63,921 nt of DNA. It comes from Hydrogenophaga sp. (GTDB taxonomy: Bacteria > Pseudomonadota > Gammaproteobacteria > Burkholderiales > Burkholderiaceae_C). The notes under the pieces are model-generated. The model was not told the DNA's origin, made no database searches, and saw only the letters and a program-made list of their open reading frames with translations. Of this stretch, positions 8,349 through 16,586 are shown piece after piece. The stretch lies in the NCBI RefSeq assembly GCF_018780075.1, contig NZ_JADMKB010000014.1, forward strand, positions 1 through 63,921, given 5' to 3'. Made by a program: the position numbers and the translations under genes. Within the stretch, counting starts at the first letter, position 1. Every line of letters begins with the position of its first letter.

Positions 8349-9553
8349 TTGTTGGCCCCCGCCGGCACCAGCTGCGCCACCACCGCGATGCGCGCGTTGG
8401 CTTTCAGCGCGCTCTGGCTGTAGAGCACCACCGTGTCGCCCACGTTCAGGCCGTCCAGCACCTGCACCTGGCCGTCCAGGCCCTGCACGCCCAGCGTCAC
8501 TGGCGCGAAGCTGAGCGCGCCGTCCTGGAGCCGCCACACGCCGGTGCGGCCCTCGTGCTGCACCACCGCCGCGTTGGGCAGCAGCGGGCGTTCGGCCGTG
8601 GGCGGCAGCTGCAGTGTCACCTCGGCCATCTCGCCCACCGAAGCGCCCAGCGACGCGCCCGCGGGCGGCGCGTCAAACGCCACCATCGCCAGCCGCTCTT
8701 CGGTCACGGCGTCGGCCAGCGCCTCGACCCGCGTGACCTTGCCGGCCAGCGTTTCACCGGGTCGCGAGCGCAGGGTGATGCGCGCCACCAGCCCCGGCGC
8801 CAGTCCGGCGCTGCGGCCCTGGTCCACCCGCAGCTTCACCCACAGGCTGGCCGGGTCCATCAGCCGCAGCACGGCCTGGCCGGCCACCACCGTGGTGCCG
8901 GCCTCGGCCTCGCGCGCGGTCACCACCGCCGCCGCGGGCGCGACCAGTTTCAGGTTGCCGCGCTGCTGCGCCAGCCCCGCGCGCTCGGCGCGCAGCCGGG
9001 TGATGTCCTGCGCGCTGCCGCCCAGGTTGGCTTGAGCCGCCGCCACGCCCGCGCTGGCCGAAGCCACTTCCTGCGACCGCGCTTCCAGCGCCCCGGCGCT
9101 GATGAAGGCCTGCCGTGCCAGGTCTTCATTGCGTTTCAGATTCGCCGCCGCCAGCGCGCGCCGCGCCTGCGCGTCGTTGACCTGTGCGCCCGCCGCCTGC
9201 TGCGCGCTCTGCGCGCGGGCCAGCGAGGCGTCCAGCGCCGCCAGCCGCTGGTCCAGGTCCACCGGGTCCATCTCGGCCAGCGGTTGGCCCGGCTGCACCG
9301 CCTGGCCCACGTCCACCTGCACGGCCAGCACGCGCCCGGCCACGGTCGGCCCCACCATCCAGCTGCGCCGCGCCTCCACCTGGCCGATGCCAAAAATCTC
9401 GGGCGCCACGCGGCCTTTGGCCACCTGCGTCACCTGCACCTTCACCGGCGCCAGCGGCCCGGTGCGCAGCGCCACAAACGCCAGTGCCGCCACCAGCGCG
9501 AGCGCCAGGCCGCCCAGCAGCAGGCGGCGTGTGTTTTGGGGTTTCATCGTCAT
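8345..9553 (-). CDS. HlyD/RND-type membrane-fusion protein
   Basis: 402 aa inner-membrane-anchored periplasmic adaptor. An N-terminal helix (about 10-28) is followed by a barrel-sandwich hybrid (GRVLAVQVDVGQAVQPGQPL), then a long Ala/Gln-rich alpha-hairpin (about 95-195, with many AxxAxA repeats), the second lipoyl half (VTAREAEAGTTVVAGQAVLR) and a beta-barrel. The hairpin length suits docking to a TolC-like channel, although the only outer-membrane protein in this operon is the MipA-type barrel. It overlaps the TetR gene by four bases (ATGA) and the permease by four bases, so the operon is fully coupled. Confidence 0.92.
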   Translation of the reverse strand: MTMKPQNTRRLLLGGLALALVAALAFVALRTGPLAPVKVQVTQVAKGRVAPEIFGIGQVEARRSWMVGPTVAGRVLAVQVDVGQAVQPGQPLAEMDPVDLDQRLAALDASLARAQSAQQAAGAQVNDAQARRALAAANLKRNEDLARQAFISAGALEARSQEVASASAGVAAAQANLGGSAQDITRLRAERAGLAQQRGNLKLVAPAAAVVTAREAEAGTTVVAGQAVLRLMDPASLWVKLRVDQGRSAGLAPGLVARITLRSRPGETLAGKVTRVEALADAVTEERLAMVAFDAPPAGASLGASVGEMAEVTLQLPPTAERPLLPNAAVVQHEGRTGVWRLQDGALSFAPVTLGVQGLDGQVQVLDGLNVGDTVVLYSQSALKANARIAVVAQLVPAGANK

Positions 9554-10182
9554 GCGAGGGTCTCCTGAGGGCTGCGTGCGCGGGTGGCCGGCGCGGCAAT
9601 CGCCTGTTGAAAAAGGTCGAACACGGCGGGTGCCAGCGCGCGCATCGCGCCCACCTGGCCGCTCAGCAGCGACTGCATCACCAGCCCCTGCACCGAGCCG
9701 ATGAACAGCACCGCCGCCGCCTGCAGGTCGGTGCCCGGTGCCAGCTGCTTGGCCGCCTGAGCCCGTTGCAGCAGGCCGGTGATCAGGCTGCGGTAGTCCT
9801 GCATCAGCCCACGCACGCGCGCTTTGAGCGGCGTGTCCTCGGGGTGCTGCAGCTCCTGAAAAATCACCCGGGGCACGCCCGGCTGCTCCACCACAAAGCC
9901 CACGTGCGCCATGAACACCGCGCGCAGCGCCGCCAGCGGCAAGGTCTGCGCGGCGGCGGCCGCGTGCAGTCGGGCCAGCAGCGCCTGGTGGGCGAAGTCG
10001 ATCACCGCGAGCCAGATCGCGTCCTTGCTCTCGAAGTGGCGGAACACCGCGCCCTGCGTGATGCCCACCGCCTGCGCCAGGTCGGCGGTGGTCACGGCGG
10101 CCGGGCTCCGCTCGGCCGCCAGTGCCAGCGCGGCGGCCACCAGTTCGGCCTGGCGGGTGCGTGTGGGTTGTTTGCTGGGCAT
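9550..10182 (-). CDS. TetR-family regulator of the ABC export operon
   Basis: 210 aa. The N-terminal TetR helix-turn-helix spans about residues 10-56 (TTADLAQAVGITQGAVFRHF, followed by SKDAIW), and the remainder is an all-helical ligand domain with the common LITGLLQRAQAAKQLAPGTD type of segment. The start at 10182 begins with MPSKQPTRTRQ; the open frame continues far upstream, but that part is antisense to the histidine kinase gene. It is the first gene of the leftward operon and overlaps the membrane-fusion gene by four bases, so it most likely represses its own operon. A palindrome 18 bases upstream of the start (10200-10209) is a good operator candidate. Confidence 0.92.
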   Translation of the reverse strand: MPSKQPTRTRQAELVAAALALAAERSPAAVTTADLAQAVGITQGAVFRHFESKDAIWLAVIDFAHQALLARLHAAAAAQTLPLAALRAVFMAHVGFVVEQPGVPRVIFQELQHPEDTPLKARVRGLMQDYRSLITGLLQRAQAAKQLAPGTDLQAAAVLFIGSVQGLVMQSLLSGQVGAMRALAPAVFDLFQQAIAAPATRARSPQETLA

Positions 10183-10192
10183 GGGGTCAAAT

Positions 10193-10209
10193 GTAATTGA
10201 GTAATTACT
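10193..10209. promoter_or_regulatory. Candidate TetR operator / core promoter
   Basis: A strikingly AT-rich island in GC-rich surroundings. AGTAATTACT (10200-10209) is a perfect 10-bp palindrome, and GTAATT occurs twice as a direct repeat (10193-10198 and 10201-10206). It lies just upstream of the TetR start codon at 10182, where an autorepressor site would be expected. The rest of the gap to the kinase gene (10210-10491) holds no gene that I can support. Confidence 0.5.
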
Positions 10210-10491
10210 TATATTCAAGCCTGAACCCCACCGACCGACCGTCCAGGGGCGTCCATCCGCCGCGGTGGCGCCCTGGGCCGGACGGCCGGGCCGAACCCTC
10301 AACTTGTGGCCCTCCGTGACGAAATGAAGGGAATGCGGGTCACCGTATCCGCCTCGCGTAAGGTCCACGCGCCAGAATCGGGGCCAGCCAGCCGGGCCTG
10401 CCGTCAGGCCCCATCCAAAAGAGACCGTCGTTGTGAGCATTGCAGCCGATCGCCCCGTATCGGGGCCCACCCCTGGGGGAGAGGTTCCCCG

Positions 10492-12579
10492 GTGAAACCG
10501 TTTCCCCGTTCCTTTGCCCTGCTGGCGGCGGTGTTCACCATGGTCGCGGCGGGGGTGCTGTGGTGGCAGTCGCTGCACGCGCAGTCGCAGCTGCGCGAGC
10601 AGGTGCTGCTGCAGTCCGAGCAGCGCAGCCTGCACCTGGCCGATGCCATGGCCGGGCAGGTGCAGGCGCAGCTCAACACGATGGACGTCACGCTTCGGAC
10701 GCTGCGCGACCACTGGGTGCGCGAGCCGCGGGAACGTTTCGACGTGCTGGCCAAGAACGCCCTGGCCAGCCTGCCGCCGGGCCTGGTCTCGCACGTGTCG
10801 GTGGCCGACGCCAACGGGTATCTGGTCTACAACAGCCTGGGCCTGGACACCGGTGTGTACGTGGGCGACCGCAACAGCTTCCGGGTGGCGCGCCAGGACC
10901 CCGACGCGATGCGGGTGTCGGCGACCGTGCGTTCGCGCCTGACCGGGCGCTGGGTGTTTGTGGTGGATCGACCCGTGCTGCGCCAGGGGCTTTTCGACGG
11001 GGTGATCTACATGGTGGTGGAGTCGGCGTACATCGCCCGCGAACTGGGCACGGTGGAGCTGTCGGACCTGGACGTGGTCTCGCTGGTGCACCCGGACGGC
11101 CATTACCTGGCCCGCAGCGAGGGCAACGAGACGTCGATGGGCCGAAAGGCGCCCGCCGACCGGCCGTTCCGGACCGACCCGAATCTGATGCACGGCACCT
11201 ACCGCGTGGACGACGTGGTCGACCACGCGCCGCGCACCTACGGCTGGCACCGCCTGGCCGATTCGGGCCTGGTGGTGTCGATCGGGCTGGCCGACGACTC
11301 GGTGCTGGCGCCGCTGGCGCCCGCGCTGCGGCGCAACCTGCTGGTGACGGGGGTGCTGTCGCTGCTGTTGCTGGGCTTTGGCGGCGTGATCGTGCGCGAC
11401 CAGTGGCGCATGGCGCGCAGCCAGCGGGCGCTGGCGCGCAGCGAGGCGGGGCTGAAAGAGGCGCAGCAGCTGGCGGGCCTGGGCAGCTGGGAGCACGACC
11501 TGGGCTCGGGCCAGCTGCGGTGGTCCGACGAGGTGTACCGCATCTTCGAGGTCGATCCGGGGCTGGTGCACCCGTCGTTCGAGCACTTCCTGAGGTGGGT
11601 GCACCCGGAGGACCGGGCTCTGGTGCAGCAGGCCCTCGACGCCTCCATCCGGGATCGCCGGACCTACAACGTGGTGCACCGGGTGCTGTTGCCCGGCGGG
11701 CGGGTGAAGTATGTGCGCGAGCGGGGCGTGACCGAGTACGAGGGTGACCGGCCGGTGCGCAGCATGGGCACGGTGCTGGACATCACCGAGGTGCGCACGG
11801 CGCAGCTGGCGCTGCAGCAGCTCAACGACGAACTGGAGTCGCGCGTGGCCGAGCGCACGCGCGAACTGGCGCAGGCCAACCGGGAGCTGGAGGCCTTTGC
11901 CTACAGCGTCTCGCACGACCTGCGCACGCCGCTGCGCAGCATCCACGGCTTTGCCTGCGTGCTGGAGGAAGAGGAGGTCGACCATCTCTCCGACGCGGGC
12001 CGCAGGCACCTGCAGCGCATCCAGGATGGCTCGCGCCGCATGGGGCAGCTGATCACGGACCTGCTGTCGCTGACGCACCTGAACCGCGCCGGGATGCGGC
12101 ATGAACCGGTGAACCTGAGCGAGCTGGCGCTGTCGATCGCGGGCGATCTGCAGCGCTCCGAGCCGCAGCGGGAGGTGGACTGGGACATCGAGGTCGGGCT
12201 GCAGGCGATGGCCGACCCCGGCCTGATGCGGGTGGTGCTGCAGAACCTGCTGGGCAACGCCTGGAAATACACCGGCCAGACGCCGCAGGGCCGGATTGCA
12301 TTCACCCAGGAGCGGCGCGCGGACGGGATGACCACCTTCTGCGTGCGCGACAACGGCGCGGGCTTCGACATGGCCTACGCCGGGCAGCTGTTCCAGCCGT
12401 TCAAGCGGCTGCACGCGCACCACGAGTTCGAGGGGTCGGGTGTGGGCCTGGCGACGGTCAGCCGGGTGATCCGCCGCCACGGCGGCGAGGTGCGCGGCGA
12501 GGGCGCCGTCGGTGAGGGCGCGGCCTTCCACTTCACCCTGCCCGAGGTGGCGGTAACCTCGGACCTGTCGACCTGGTGA
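10492..12579 (+). CDS. Membrane sensor histidine kinase with PAS domain (paralogue A)
   Basis: 695 aa. The GTG start at 10492 is chosen because GGGGAGAGG (10476-10484) is a good ribosome site and because the protein then lines up with its paralogue at 16997. Layout: helix 1 (about 8-25), a large periplasmic sensor (about 40-280, double-Cache-like, with YNSLGLDTGVYVGDRNSFR and a phosphate-like DVVSLVHPDG segment), helix 2 (about 282-301), a PAS_3-type domain (about 325-430), coiled coil, HisKA with phospho-acceptor His475 in SVSHDLRTP, and HATPase (NLLGNAWKYT, DNGAGFD, GSGVGLA). No response regulator is adjacent. Similar kinases resemble phytochrome-like or Cph1 family HisKA domains. The signal is unknown. 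Confidence 0.9.
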   Translation: MKPFPRSFALLAAVFTMVAAGVLWWQSLHAQSQLREQVLLQSEQRSLHLADAMAGQVQAQLNTMDVTLRTLRDHWVREPRERFDVLAKNALASLPPGLVSHVSVADANGYLVYNSLGLDTGVYVGDRNSFRVARQDPDAMRVSATVRSRLTGRWVFVVDRPVLRQGLFDGVIYMVVESAYIARELGTVELSDLDVVSLVHPDGHYLARSEGNETSMGRKAPADRPFRTDPNLMHGTYRVDDVVDHAPRTYGWHRLADSGLVVSIGLADDSVLAPLAPALRRNLLVTGVLSLLLLGFGGVIVRDQWRMARSQRALARSEAGLKEAQQLAGLGSWEHDLGSGQLRWSDEVYRIFEVDPGLVHPSFEHFLRWVHPEDRALVQQALDASIRDRRTYNVVHRVLLPGGRVKYVRERGVTEYEGDRPVRSMGTVLDITEVRTAQLALQQLNDELESRVAERTRELAQANRELEAFAYSVSHDLRTPLRSIHGFACVLEEEEVDHLSDAGRRHLQRIQDGSRRMGQLITDLLSLTHLNRAGMRHEPVNLSELALSIAGDLQRSEPQREVDWDIEVGLQAMADPGLMRVVLQNLLGNAWKYTGQTPQGRIAFTQERRADGMTTFCVRDNGAGFDMAYAGQLFQPFKRLHAHHEFEGSGVGLATVSRVIRRHGGEVRGEGAVGEGAAFHFTLPEVAVTSDLSTW

Positions 12580-12636
12580 GCCCGGGGCGCGACGGGGGCT
12601 GGAGCCCTGTCTTCGCGCGCGGGCCGGGAAGTCGCC

Positions 12637-12652
12637 GATAAAATCCGGCCCT
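12637..12652 (+). promoter_or_regulatory. Candidate -10 element for a leaderless start
   Basis: TAAAAT at 12639-12644 resembles a sigma-70 -10 hexamer and lies only eight bases before the GTG start at 12653. Transcription from it would begin at or next to the start codon, giving a leaderless message. No clear -35 hexamer was identified. Confidence 0.35.
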
Positions 12653-13048
12653 GTGAAACCCGCCCTCACCACCTGGCTCCTGCTGTTCGGCCTGCTGCTG
12701 CAATCCGTGGCCTGGGCGCTGCCCACGCAGCGGACCGGGCCGGCCGAGCGCCTGGCGCACGAGCTGGCGCATGCGATCGATCACGGGCACCACCAGCACC
12801 CCGACCCGAACGGGGGCCTGGGCCACGACCTCGACGCCACGCTGCTGATGGACGACACCCCGGACGGCGACGATCACGGCCCCCACCACGCCCACGCCAG
12901 CGAGGGCGTGCAGTGCCAGGGCCTGCCCGTGGCGTCGGCCCCGCCTGCGCTGATCCCGTCGCGCTGCGTCCCTAGGGCATGGACCCCGGTTCAGCCACCC
13001 TCGGCCGATCCCGAGGGTCTGCTCCGGCCTCCCCGGTTCCCGGTCTGA
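12653..13048 (+). CDS. Small exported His/Asp-rich protein, putative metal binder
   Basis: 131 aa starting at GTG. A signal peptide (MKPALTTWLLLFGLLLQSVA, cleavage near AWA) is followed by a His/Asp-rich stretch (HELAHAIDHGHHQHPDPN and DGDDHGPHHAHASEGVQC), two Cys, and a Pro-rich end with EGLLRPPR. Small periplasmic proteins with this layout are found beside metal-efflux and metal-uptake genes in betaproteobacteria (CzcI-like proteins), but I cannot assign a family firmly. It leads the rightward cluster with HupE, the DUF6488-like protein and the DMT transporter. The histidines suggest nickel, cobalt, copper or zinc; which metal is not visible. Confidence 0.7.
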   Translation: MKPALTTWLLLFGLLLQSVAWALPTQRTGPAERLAHELAHAIDHGHHQHPDPNGGLGHDLDATLLMDDTPDGDDHGPHHAHASEGVQCQGLPVASAPPALIPSRCVPRAWTPVQPPSADPEGLLRPPRFPV

Positions 13049-13156
13049 CACCTCCCGGGCGCCTGCGCGGCGCCCAGCCTCGCGCGGCAACGCTCGCGTG
13101 AGGTGGCCCGTGCCGCCGGCCCGGCGGCCGGTTGCTCCATCAGACACAGGACGCAC
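13049..13156 (+). other. Hairpin-rich gap within the metal cluster
   Basis: This 108-base gap holds GGGCGCC-TGCGC-GGCGCCC (13057-13075), a 7-bp stem without a following T-run, and further GC-rich inverted repeats around 13110-13130. It may set differential expression of the two flanking genes or attenuate the transcript; it is not a convincing intrinsic terminator. Confidence 0.35.
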
Positions 13157-13951
13157 ATGTTGTATTTCCGCTTCCGAAGCGCGGCCGCCTGGCTGTCGCT
13201 CGCCCTGGCCCTCGCGCCGCTGGCCGCGCTGGCCCACGGCATCTCCGAGGCCGACCGTCAGCGCATGCTTGACGGCGGCTATCTGCAATACGTGGGCCTG
13301 GGCGCCAGCCACATGCTCACGGGCTACGACCACCTGCTGTTCCTCTTCGGCGTGGTGTTCTTCCTCGCCTCGTTCAAGGACGTGGTCAAGTTCGTCACCG
13401 TCTTCACCCTGGGGCACAGCCTCACGCTGGTCTTCGCCACGCTGCTCCAGATCACCTGGAGCTACTACCTGGTCGACGCCATCATTGCCCTGAGCGTGAT
13501 GTACAAGTCCTTCGACAACAACGGCGGCTTCCAGAAGCACTTCCAGATGGCCTCGCCCAACCTGTTGTGGATGGTGTTCGGCTTCGGCCTGCTGCACGGC
13601 TTCGGTCTGTCGACCCGGCTGCAGCAGCTGCCGCTGGGCGACGGCACCGCCGCCATGCTCGGGCGCATCCTCAGCTTCAACGTCGGTGTCGAGCTGGGCC
13701 AGATCGCCGGGCTGGTGGTGATGGTGGGCGCGCTCTCGCTGTGGCGGCACCGCCCCTCGTTCCAGCGCTTCAGCGTCTTGGCCAACACGGCCCTGTTCTA
13801 CGCCGGTGTCTACCTGCTGTTCACCCAGCTGCACGGCCACCAGCACGACGTGGCGCCCGACAGCTTCCGCTTCCCCGCCGCCGAACACCGCCACGCGCAC
13901 GAGGACATGGCCGTGGAAGACACCCGCGACACCAGCCGCGACGGCCTGTGA
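13157..13951 (+). CDS. HupE/UreJ family metal permease
   Basis: 264 aa. A signal-like first helix ending in LAALAHG exposes a His at the mature N-terminus, as in HupE/UreJ proteins. LGASHMLTGYDHLLFLFGV is the family's conserved His/Asp motif (HxxxGxDH), and TLGHSLTL and FGLLHGFGL follow in later helices. Six or seven membrane segments are expected. HupE proteins import nickel (or cobalt) for hydrogenase and urease, but neither enzyme is in the window. The C-terminal tail (HGHQHD, EHRHAHED) is again His-rich. It is followed after 50 bases by the DUF6488-like gene. The role as a nickel/cobalt-type permease is family inference. Confidence 0.85.
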   Translation: MLYFRFRSAAAWLSLALALAPLAALAHGISEADRQRMLDGGYLQYVGLGASHMLTGYDHLLFLFGVVFFLASFKDVVKFVTVFTLGHSLTLVFATLLQITWSYYLVDAIIALSVMYKSFDNNGGFQKHFQMASPNLLWMVFGFGLLHGFGLSTRLQQLPLGDGTAAMLGRILSFNVGVELGQIAGLVVMVGALSLWRHRPSFQRFSVLANTALFYAGVYLLFTQLHGHQHDVAPDSFRFPAAEHRHAHEDMAVEDTRDTSRDGL

Positions 13952-14001
13952 ACCTTTCCCCTCTCCTGCTTTCTGACCGACACTTTCCGAAAGGACCCAC
14001 C

Positions 14002-14352
14002 ATGAAAACCCTCACCACCGTCGCCGCCCTGCTCATGTCCCTGTCCGCCGCGCCCGTCGCGCTCGCCGATGCGGGGGGCAGCTGCCACTTCCACGGCAAC
14101 AAACCGGCCACCGAAACCGTGGTCACCGACTGCGGCGCCAGGCGCAAGGCCGCGCTGGTCAAGGCCGGCAAGCTCGACCCCTCCTGGCAGGCCGTGGCGC
14201 TCGACAAGGCCGAGCTGGTGGACGGCCAGAAGGGCCAGGAGTGGAAGCTGTCGTTCAAGAACCCCGCCGCGCCCGACACGGCCAAGCAGACGCTCTACCT
14301 CTTCTTCTCGCCGACCGGCAACTTCATCGCCGCCAACCACACCGGGCGGTGA
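14002..14352 (+). CDS. Small periplasmic protein, DUF6488-like
   Basis: 116 aa with a clear signal peptide (MKTLTTVAALLMSLSAAPVA, cleavage near ALA). The mature start DAGGSCHFHGNKPATETVV and the later Cys of TDCGARRK give two Cys and two His, followed by EWKLSFKNP and a C-terminal LYLFFSPTGNFIAANHTG. I recognise this as the small secreted family listed as DUF6488, without known function; the naming is from memory. Its CHFHG motif could bind a metal. It sits five bases before the DMT transporter gene and 50 bases after HupE, so it is part of the same transcript. A periplasmic metal-carrier role is inference. Confidence 0.75.
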   Translation: MKTLTTVAALLMSLSAAPVALADAGGSCHFHGNKPATETVVTDCGARRKAALVKAGKLDPSWQAVALDKAELVDGQKGQEWKLSFKNPAAPDTAKQTLYLFFSPTGNFIAANHTGR

Positions 14353-14357
14353 GCGCC

Positions 14358-15398
14358 ATGGCCTCGCCCGTTTTGCGCGGTGGTGGGCTCGCCCTGCTGG
14401 CCGCGGCGCTGTTTGGCCTGAGCACGCCGCTGGTGCAGCGTTTCGGCCAGGGCCTTGGGGCCTTCAGCACCGCCGCGCTGCTCTACGCCGGCGCGGCGGT
14501 GGTGGCGCTGTGGCAGCGCCGTGGCGCCACGGCCGAAGCACCGCTGCGCCGCAGCGACGCCCCGCGCCTGCTCGCCATGGTGGCGGCGGGCGCCGTCATC
14601 GGCCCCGTGGCGCTGGCCTGGGGCCTGCAGCGCACCAGCGGCGCCAGCGCCTCGCTGCTGCTCACGCTCGAAGCCGTGTTCACCGCGGTGCTGGCCTGGC
14701 GCTGGTACGGCGAGGTGCTGGACGGCCGGGTCAAGGCCGCGGTGGCGCTGCTGCTGGCCGGTGGCGCCCTGCTGGTGATCGACCAGGGCCTCTCGGGCCA
14801 GGTGCAACTGCTCGGCCTGCTCGCGGTGGCGGTGGCCACCGTGGCCTGGGGGGTGGACAACACGCTCTCGCGCGGCGTGGCCGAGCGCGACCCCGGGCAG
14901 GTGGTGCTCGCCAAGGCCGCGCTGGGGGCCAGCGTCACCACCGCGCTGGCGCTGGCCTGGGGCGAGCCGATGCCGGCGTGGCGGGCGGCGCTGGCCCTGC
15001 TCGCCGTGGGCGCCACCGGGTATGGACTGAGCCTGCGCTTCTACCTGCTGGCGCAACGGCACTTTGGCGCGGCGCGCACCGGCTCGGTGTTCGCGTTCGC
15101 ACCCTTCATCGGCGCCCTGGGCGCGTTCGCCCTGGGCGAGCGTTCGGCCAGCGGGCTGCTGCTGGCGGGCGGCGTGCTCATGGTGGCCGGGGTGCTGATC
15201 CACCTGGCCGAAGACCACGGCCACGACCACGATCACGAGGCCATGGACCACGAACACGCCCACACCCACGACGACGGCCACCACCTGCACCGCCACACCC
15301 CCATGCCCGCCGGCCCGCACAGCCACCCGCACCACCACAGTCCGCTGCACCACGCCCACCCGCACGCGCCCGACGTGCACCACCGGCATGGGCACTGA
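14358..15398 (+). CDS. EamA/DMT-family transporter with long His-rich C-terminal tail
   Basis: 346 aa. Ten membrane helices in two EamA repeats fill about residues 1-285; the second repeat opens LLGLLAVAVATVAWGVDN. The last 60 residues are exceptional: about 25 His mixed with Asp, Pro and Gly (for example HGHDHDHEAMDHEHAHTH and HSHPHHHSPLHHAHPHAP). DMT proteins export amino acids, sugars or metabolites; a His tail like this, in a cluster with HupE and a His-rich exported protein, argues for transition-metal transport or metal sensing. It starts five bases after the previous stop and is followed convergently by the MFS gene after nine bases. Confidence 0.85.
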   Translation: MASPVLRGGGLALLAAALFGLSTPLVQRFGQGLGAFSTAALLYAGAAVVALWQRRGATAEAPLRRSDAPRLLAMVAAGAVIGPVALAWGLQRTSGASASLLLTLEAVFTAVLAWRWYGEVLDGRVKAAVALLLAGGALLVIDQGLSGQVQLLGLLAVAVATVAWGVDNTLSRGVAERDPGQVVLAKAALGASVTTALALAWGEPMPAWRAALALLAVGATGYGLSLRFYLLAQRHFGAARTGSVFAFAPFIGALGAFALGERSASGLLLAGGVLMVAGVLIHLAEDHGHDHDHEAMDHEHAHTHDDGHHLHRHTPMPAGPHSHPHHHSPLHHAHPHAPDVHHRHGH

Positions 15399-15407
15399 GC
15401 GGGTCGC

Positions 15408-16586
15408 TCAGCGCCGCCGCAGCGCCAGCCCCAGCAAGGCCAGGCCGCTGAACCCGGCCCCGGCGTAGAACGTGAACGAGGCGCCCAGCCGGTCCCACAG
15501 CAGGCCGGCGATGGCGCTGGACAGCAGCAGCGCCACGCCGCTGACCAGGTTGAAGAAGCCGAAGGCCGTGCCGCGCAGGTCGGCCGGCGCGGTGTCCGCC
15601 ACCATGGTCGCCAGCAGGCCCTGCGTCATGCCCATGTGCAGGCCCCACAACGCCACACCGGCCAGCACCGCGGCCCAGTGCGCCTGGGCCGCCAGCACCA
15701 GGTCGGCCGCGATCAGCACCGCCAGGCCCAGGGCCAGCAGCGTCCGGTGGTCCATGCGGTCGGACAAGCGCCCAAAGGGGTAGGCCGATGCCGCGTACAC
15801 CAGGTTCATCGCCACCATCACCAGCGGGACCAGCGCCACCGGCACGCCGCTCTGCGCCGCACGCAGCACCAGAAACGCCTCGCTGAAGCGCGCCAGCGTG
15901 AACACAGCGCCCAGGCCCACCACCCACCAGTAGGCGCCGCCCAGGCGGCGCAGGTTCTCGCGCCGGATCGGGTTGCTGCGCCGCTGGCCCGCGGGCCGGT
16001 CGGGCTCGCGCACGCCCGCCACCAGCAGCCCCACCGAGAGCAGGCCCGGCACCACCGCCACCCAGAACACCGCGCGGAAGTCGTTGGCCCAGAGCAGCAT
16101 CAGGCCCACCGCCAGCAACGGGCCGAGGAAGGCGCCCACCGTGTCGAGCGACTGGCGCAGGCCGAAGGCCGCCCCGCGCATGTCGGGCGGCGCGATGTCG
16201 GCCACCAGCGCATCGCGCGGCGCGCCGCGAATCCCCTTGCCCACGCGGTCAAGCAGGCGCGCGGTCAGTACGGTGCCGATGCCCGGCGCCAGCGCAAACA
16301 GCGGCTTGGTCAGCGCGCCCAGGGCGTAGCCGAACACCGCCAGCCGCTTGCGCTGGCCCCACCAGTCGCTCAGCACGCCCGAGAACACCTTGACGATCAG
16401 CGCCGTGGCCTCGGCCAGCCCCTCGATCACGCCCACCACCAGGGCGCTCGCGCCCAGGGTGCCCACCATGAACAGCGGCAGCAGGCTGTGCACCATCTCG
16501 GACGAAATGTCCATCAGCAGGCTCACGAAGCCCAGCACCCAGATGGCGGCGGGCAGCCGGGGTTGGGACGGGTCTTGCTTTTTCAT
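15408..16586 (-). CDS. MFS transporter
   Basis: 392 aa with twelve predicted helices. The start MKKQDPS at 16586 is chosen over an in-frame extension lacking membrane-protein character. The first loop motif reads SGVLSDWWGQRKRLAVFGY, close to the MFS signature A GxLaDrxGrkr, with a second copy YPFGRLSDRMDHR in the second half. The segment RLLDRVGKGIRGAPRDALVAD is typical of a proteobacterial MFS subfamily often found near metal or stress genes. The substrate is unknown. It ends nine bases from the convergent DMT gene. Confidence 0.88.
   Translation of the reverse strand: MKKQDPSQPRLPAAIWVLGFVSLLMDISSEMVHSLLPLFMVGTLGASALVVGVIEGLAEATALIVKVFSGVLSDWWGQRKRLAVFGYALGALTKPLFALAPGIGTVLTARLLDRVGKGIRGAPRDALVADIAPPDMRGAAFGLRQSLDTVGAFLGPLLAVGLMLLWANDFRAVFWVAVVPGLLSVGLLVAGVREPDRPAGQRRSNPIRRENLRRLGGAYWWVVGLGAVFTLARFSEAFLVLRAAQSGVPVALVPLVMVAMNLVYAASAYPFGRLSDRMDHRTLLALGLAVLIAADLVLAAQAHWAAVLAGVALWGLHMGMTQGLLATMVADTAPADLRGTAFGFFNLVSGVALLLSSAIAGLLWDRLGASFTFYAGAGFSGLALLGLALRRR

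Noticed and set aside
10183..12726. A continuous minus-strand reading frame upstream of the TetR gene, over 800 codons long
   Set aside because: It runs antisense through the histidine kinase gene and has the low-complexity Arg/His/Ala/Gln composition of a GC-rich shadow frame; the TetR protein has a normal start at 10182.
15218..15398. CRISPR-like or short tandem repeat in the CAC/GAC-rich stretch
   Set aside because: The pattern is codon-level (His and Asp codons of the DMT tail) with no fixed repeat unit or spacers.
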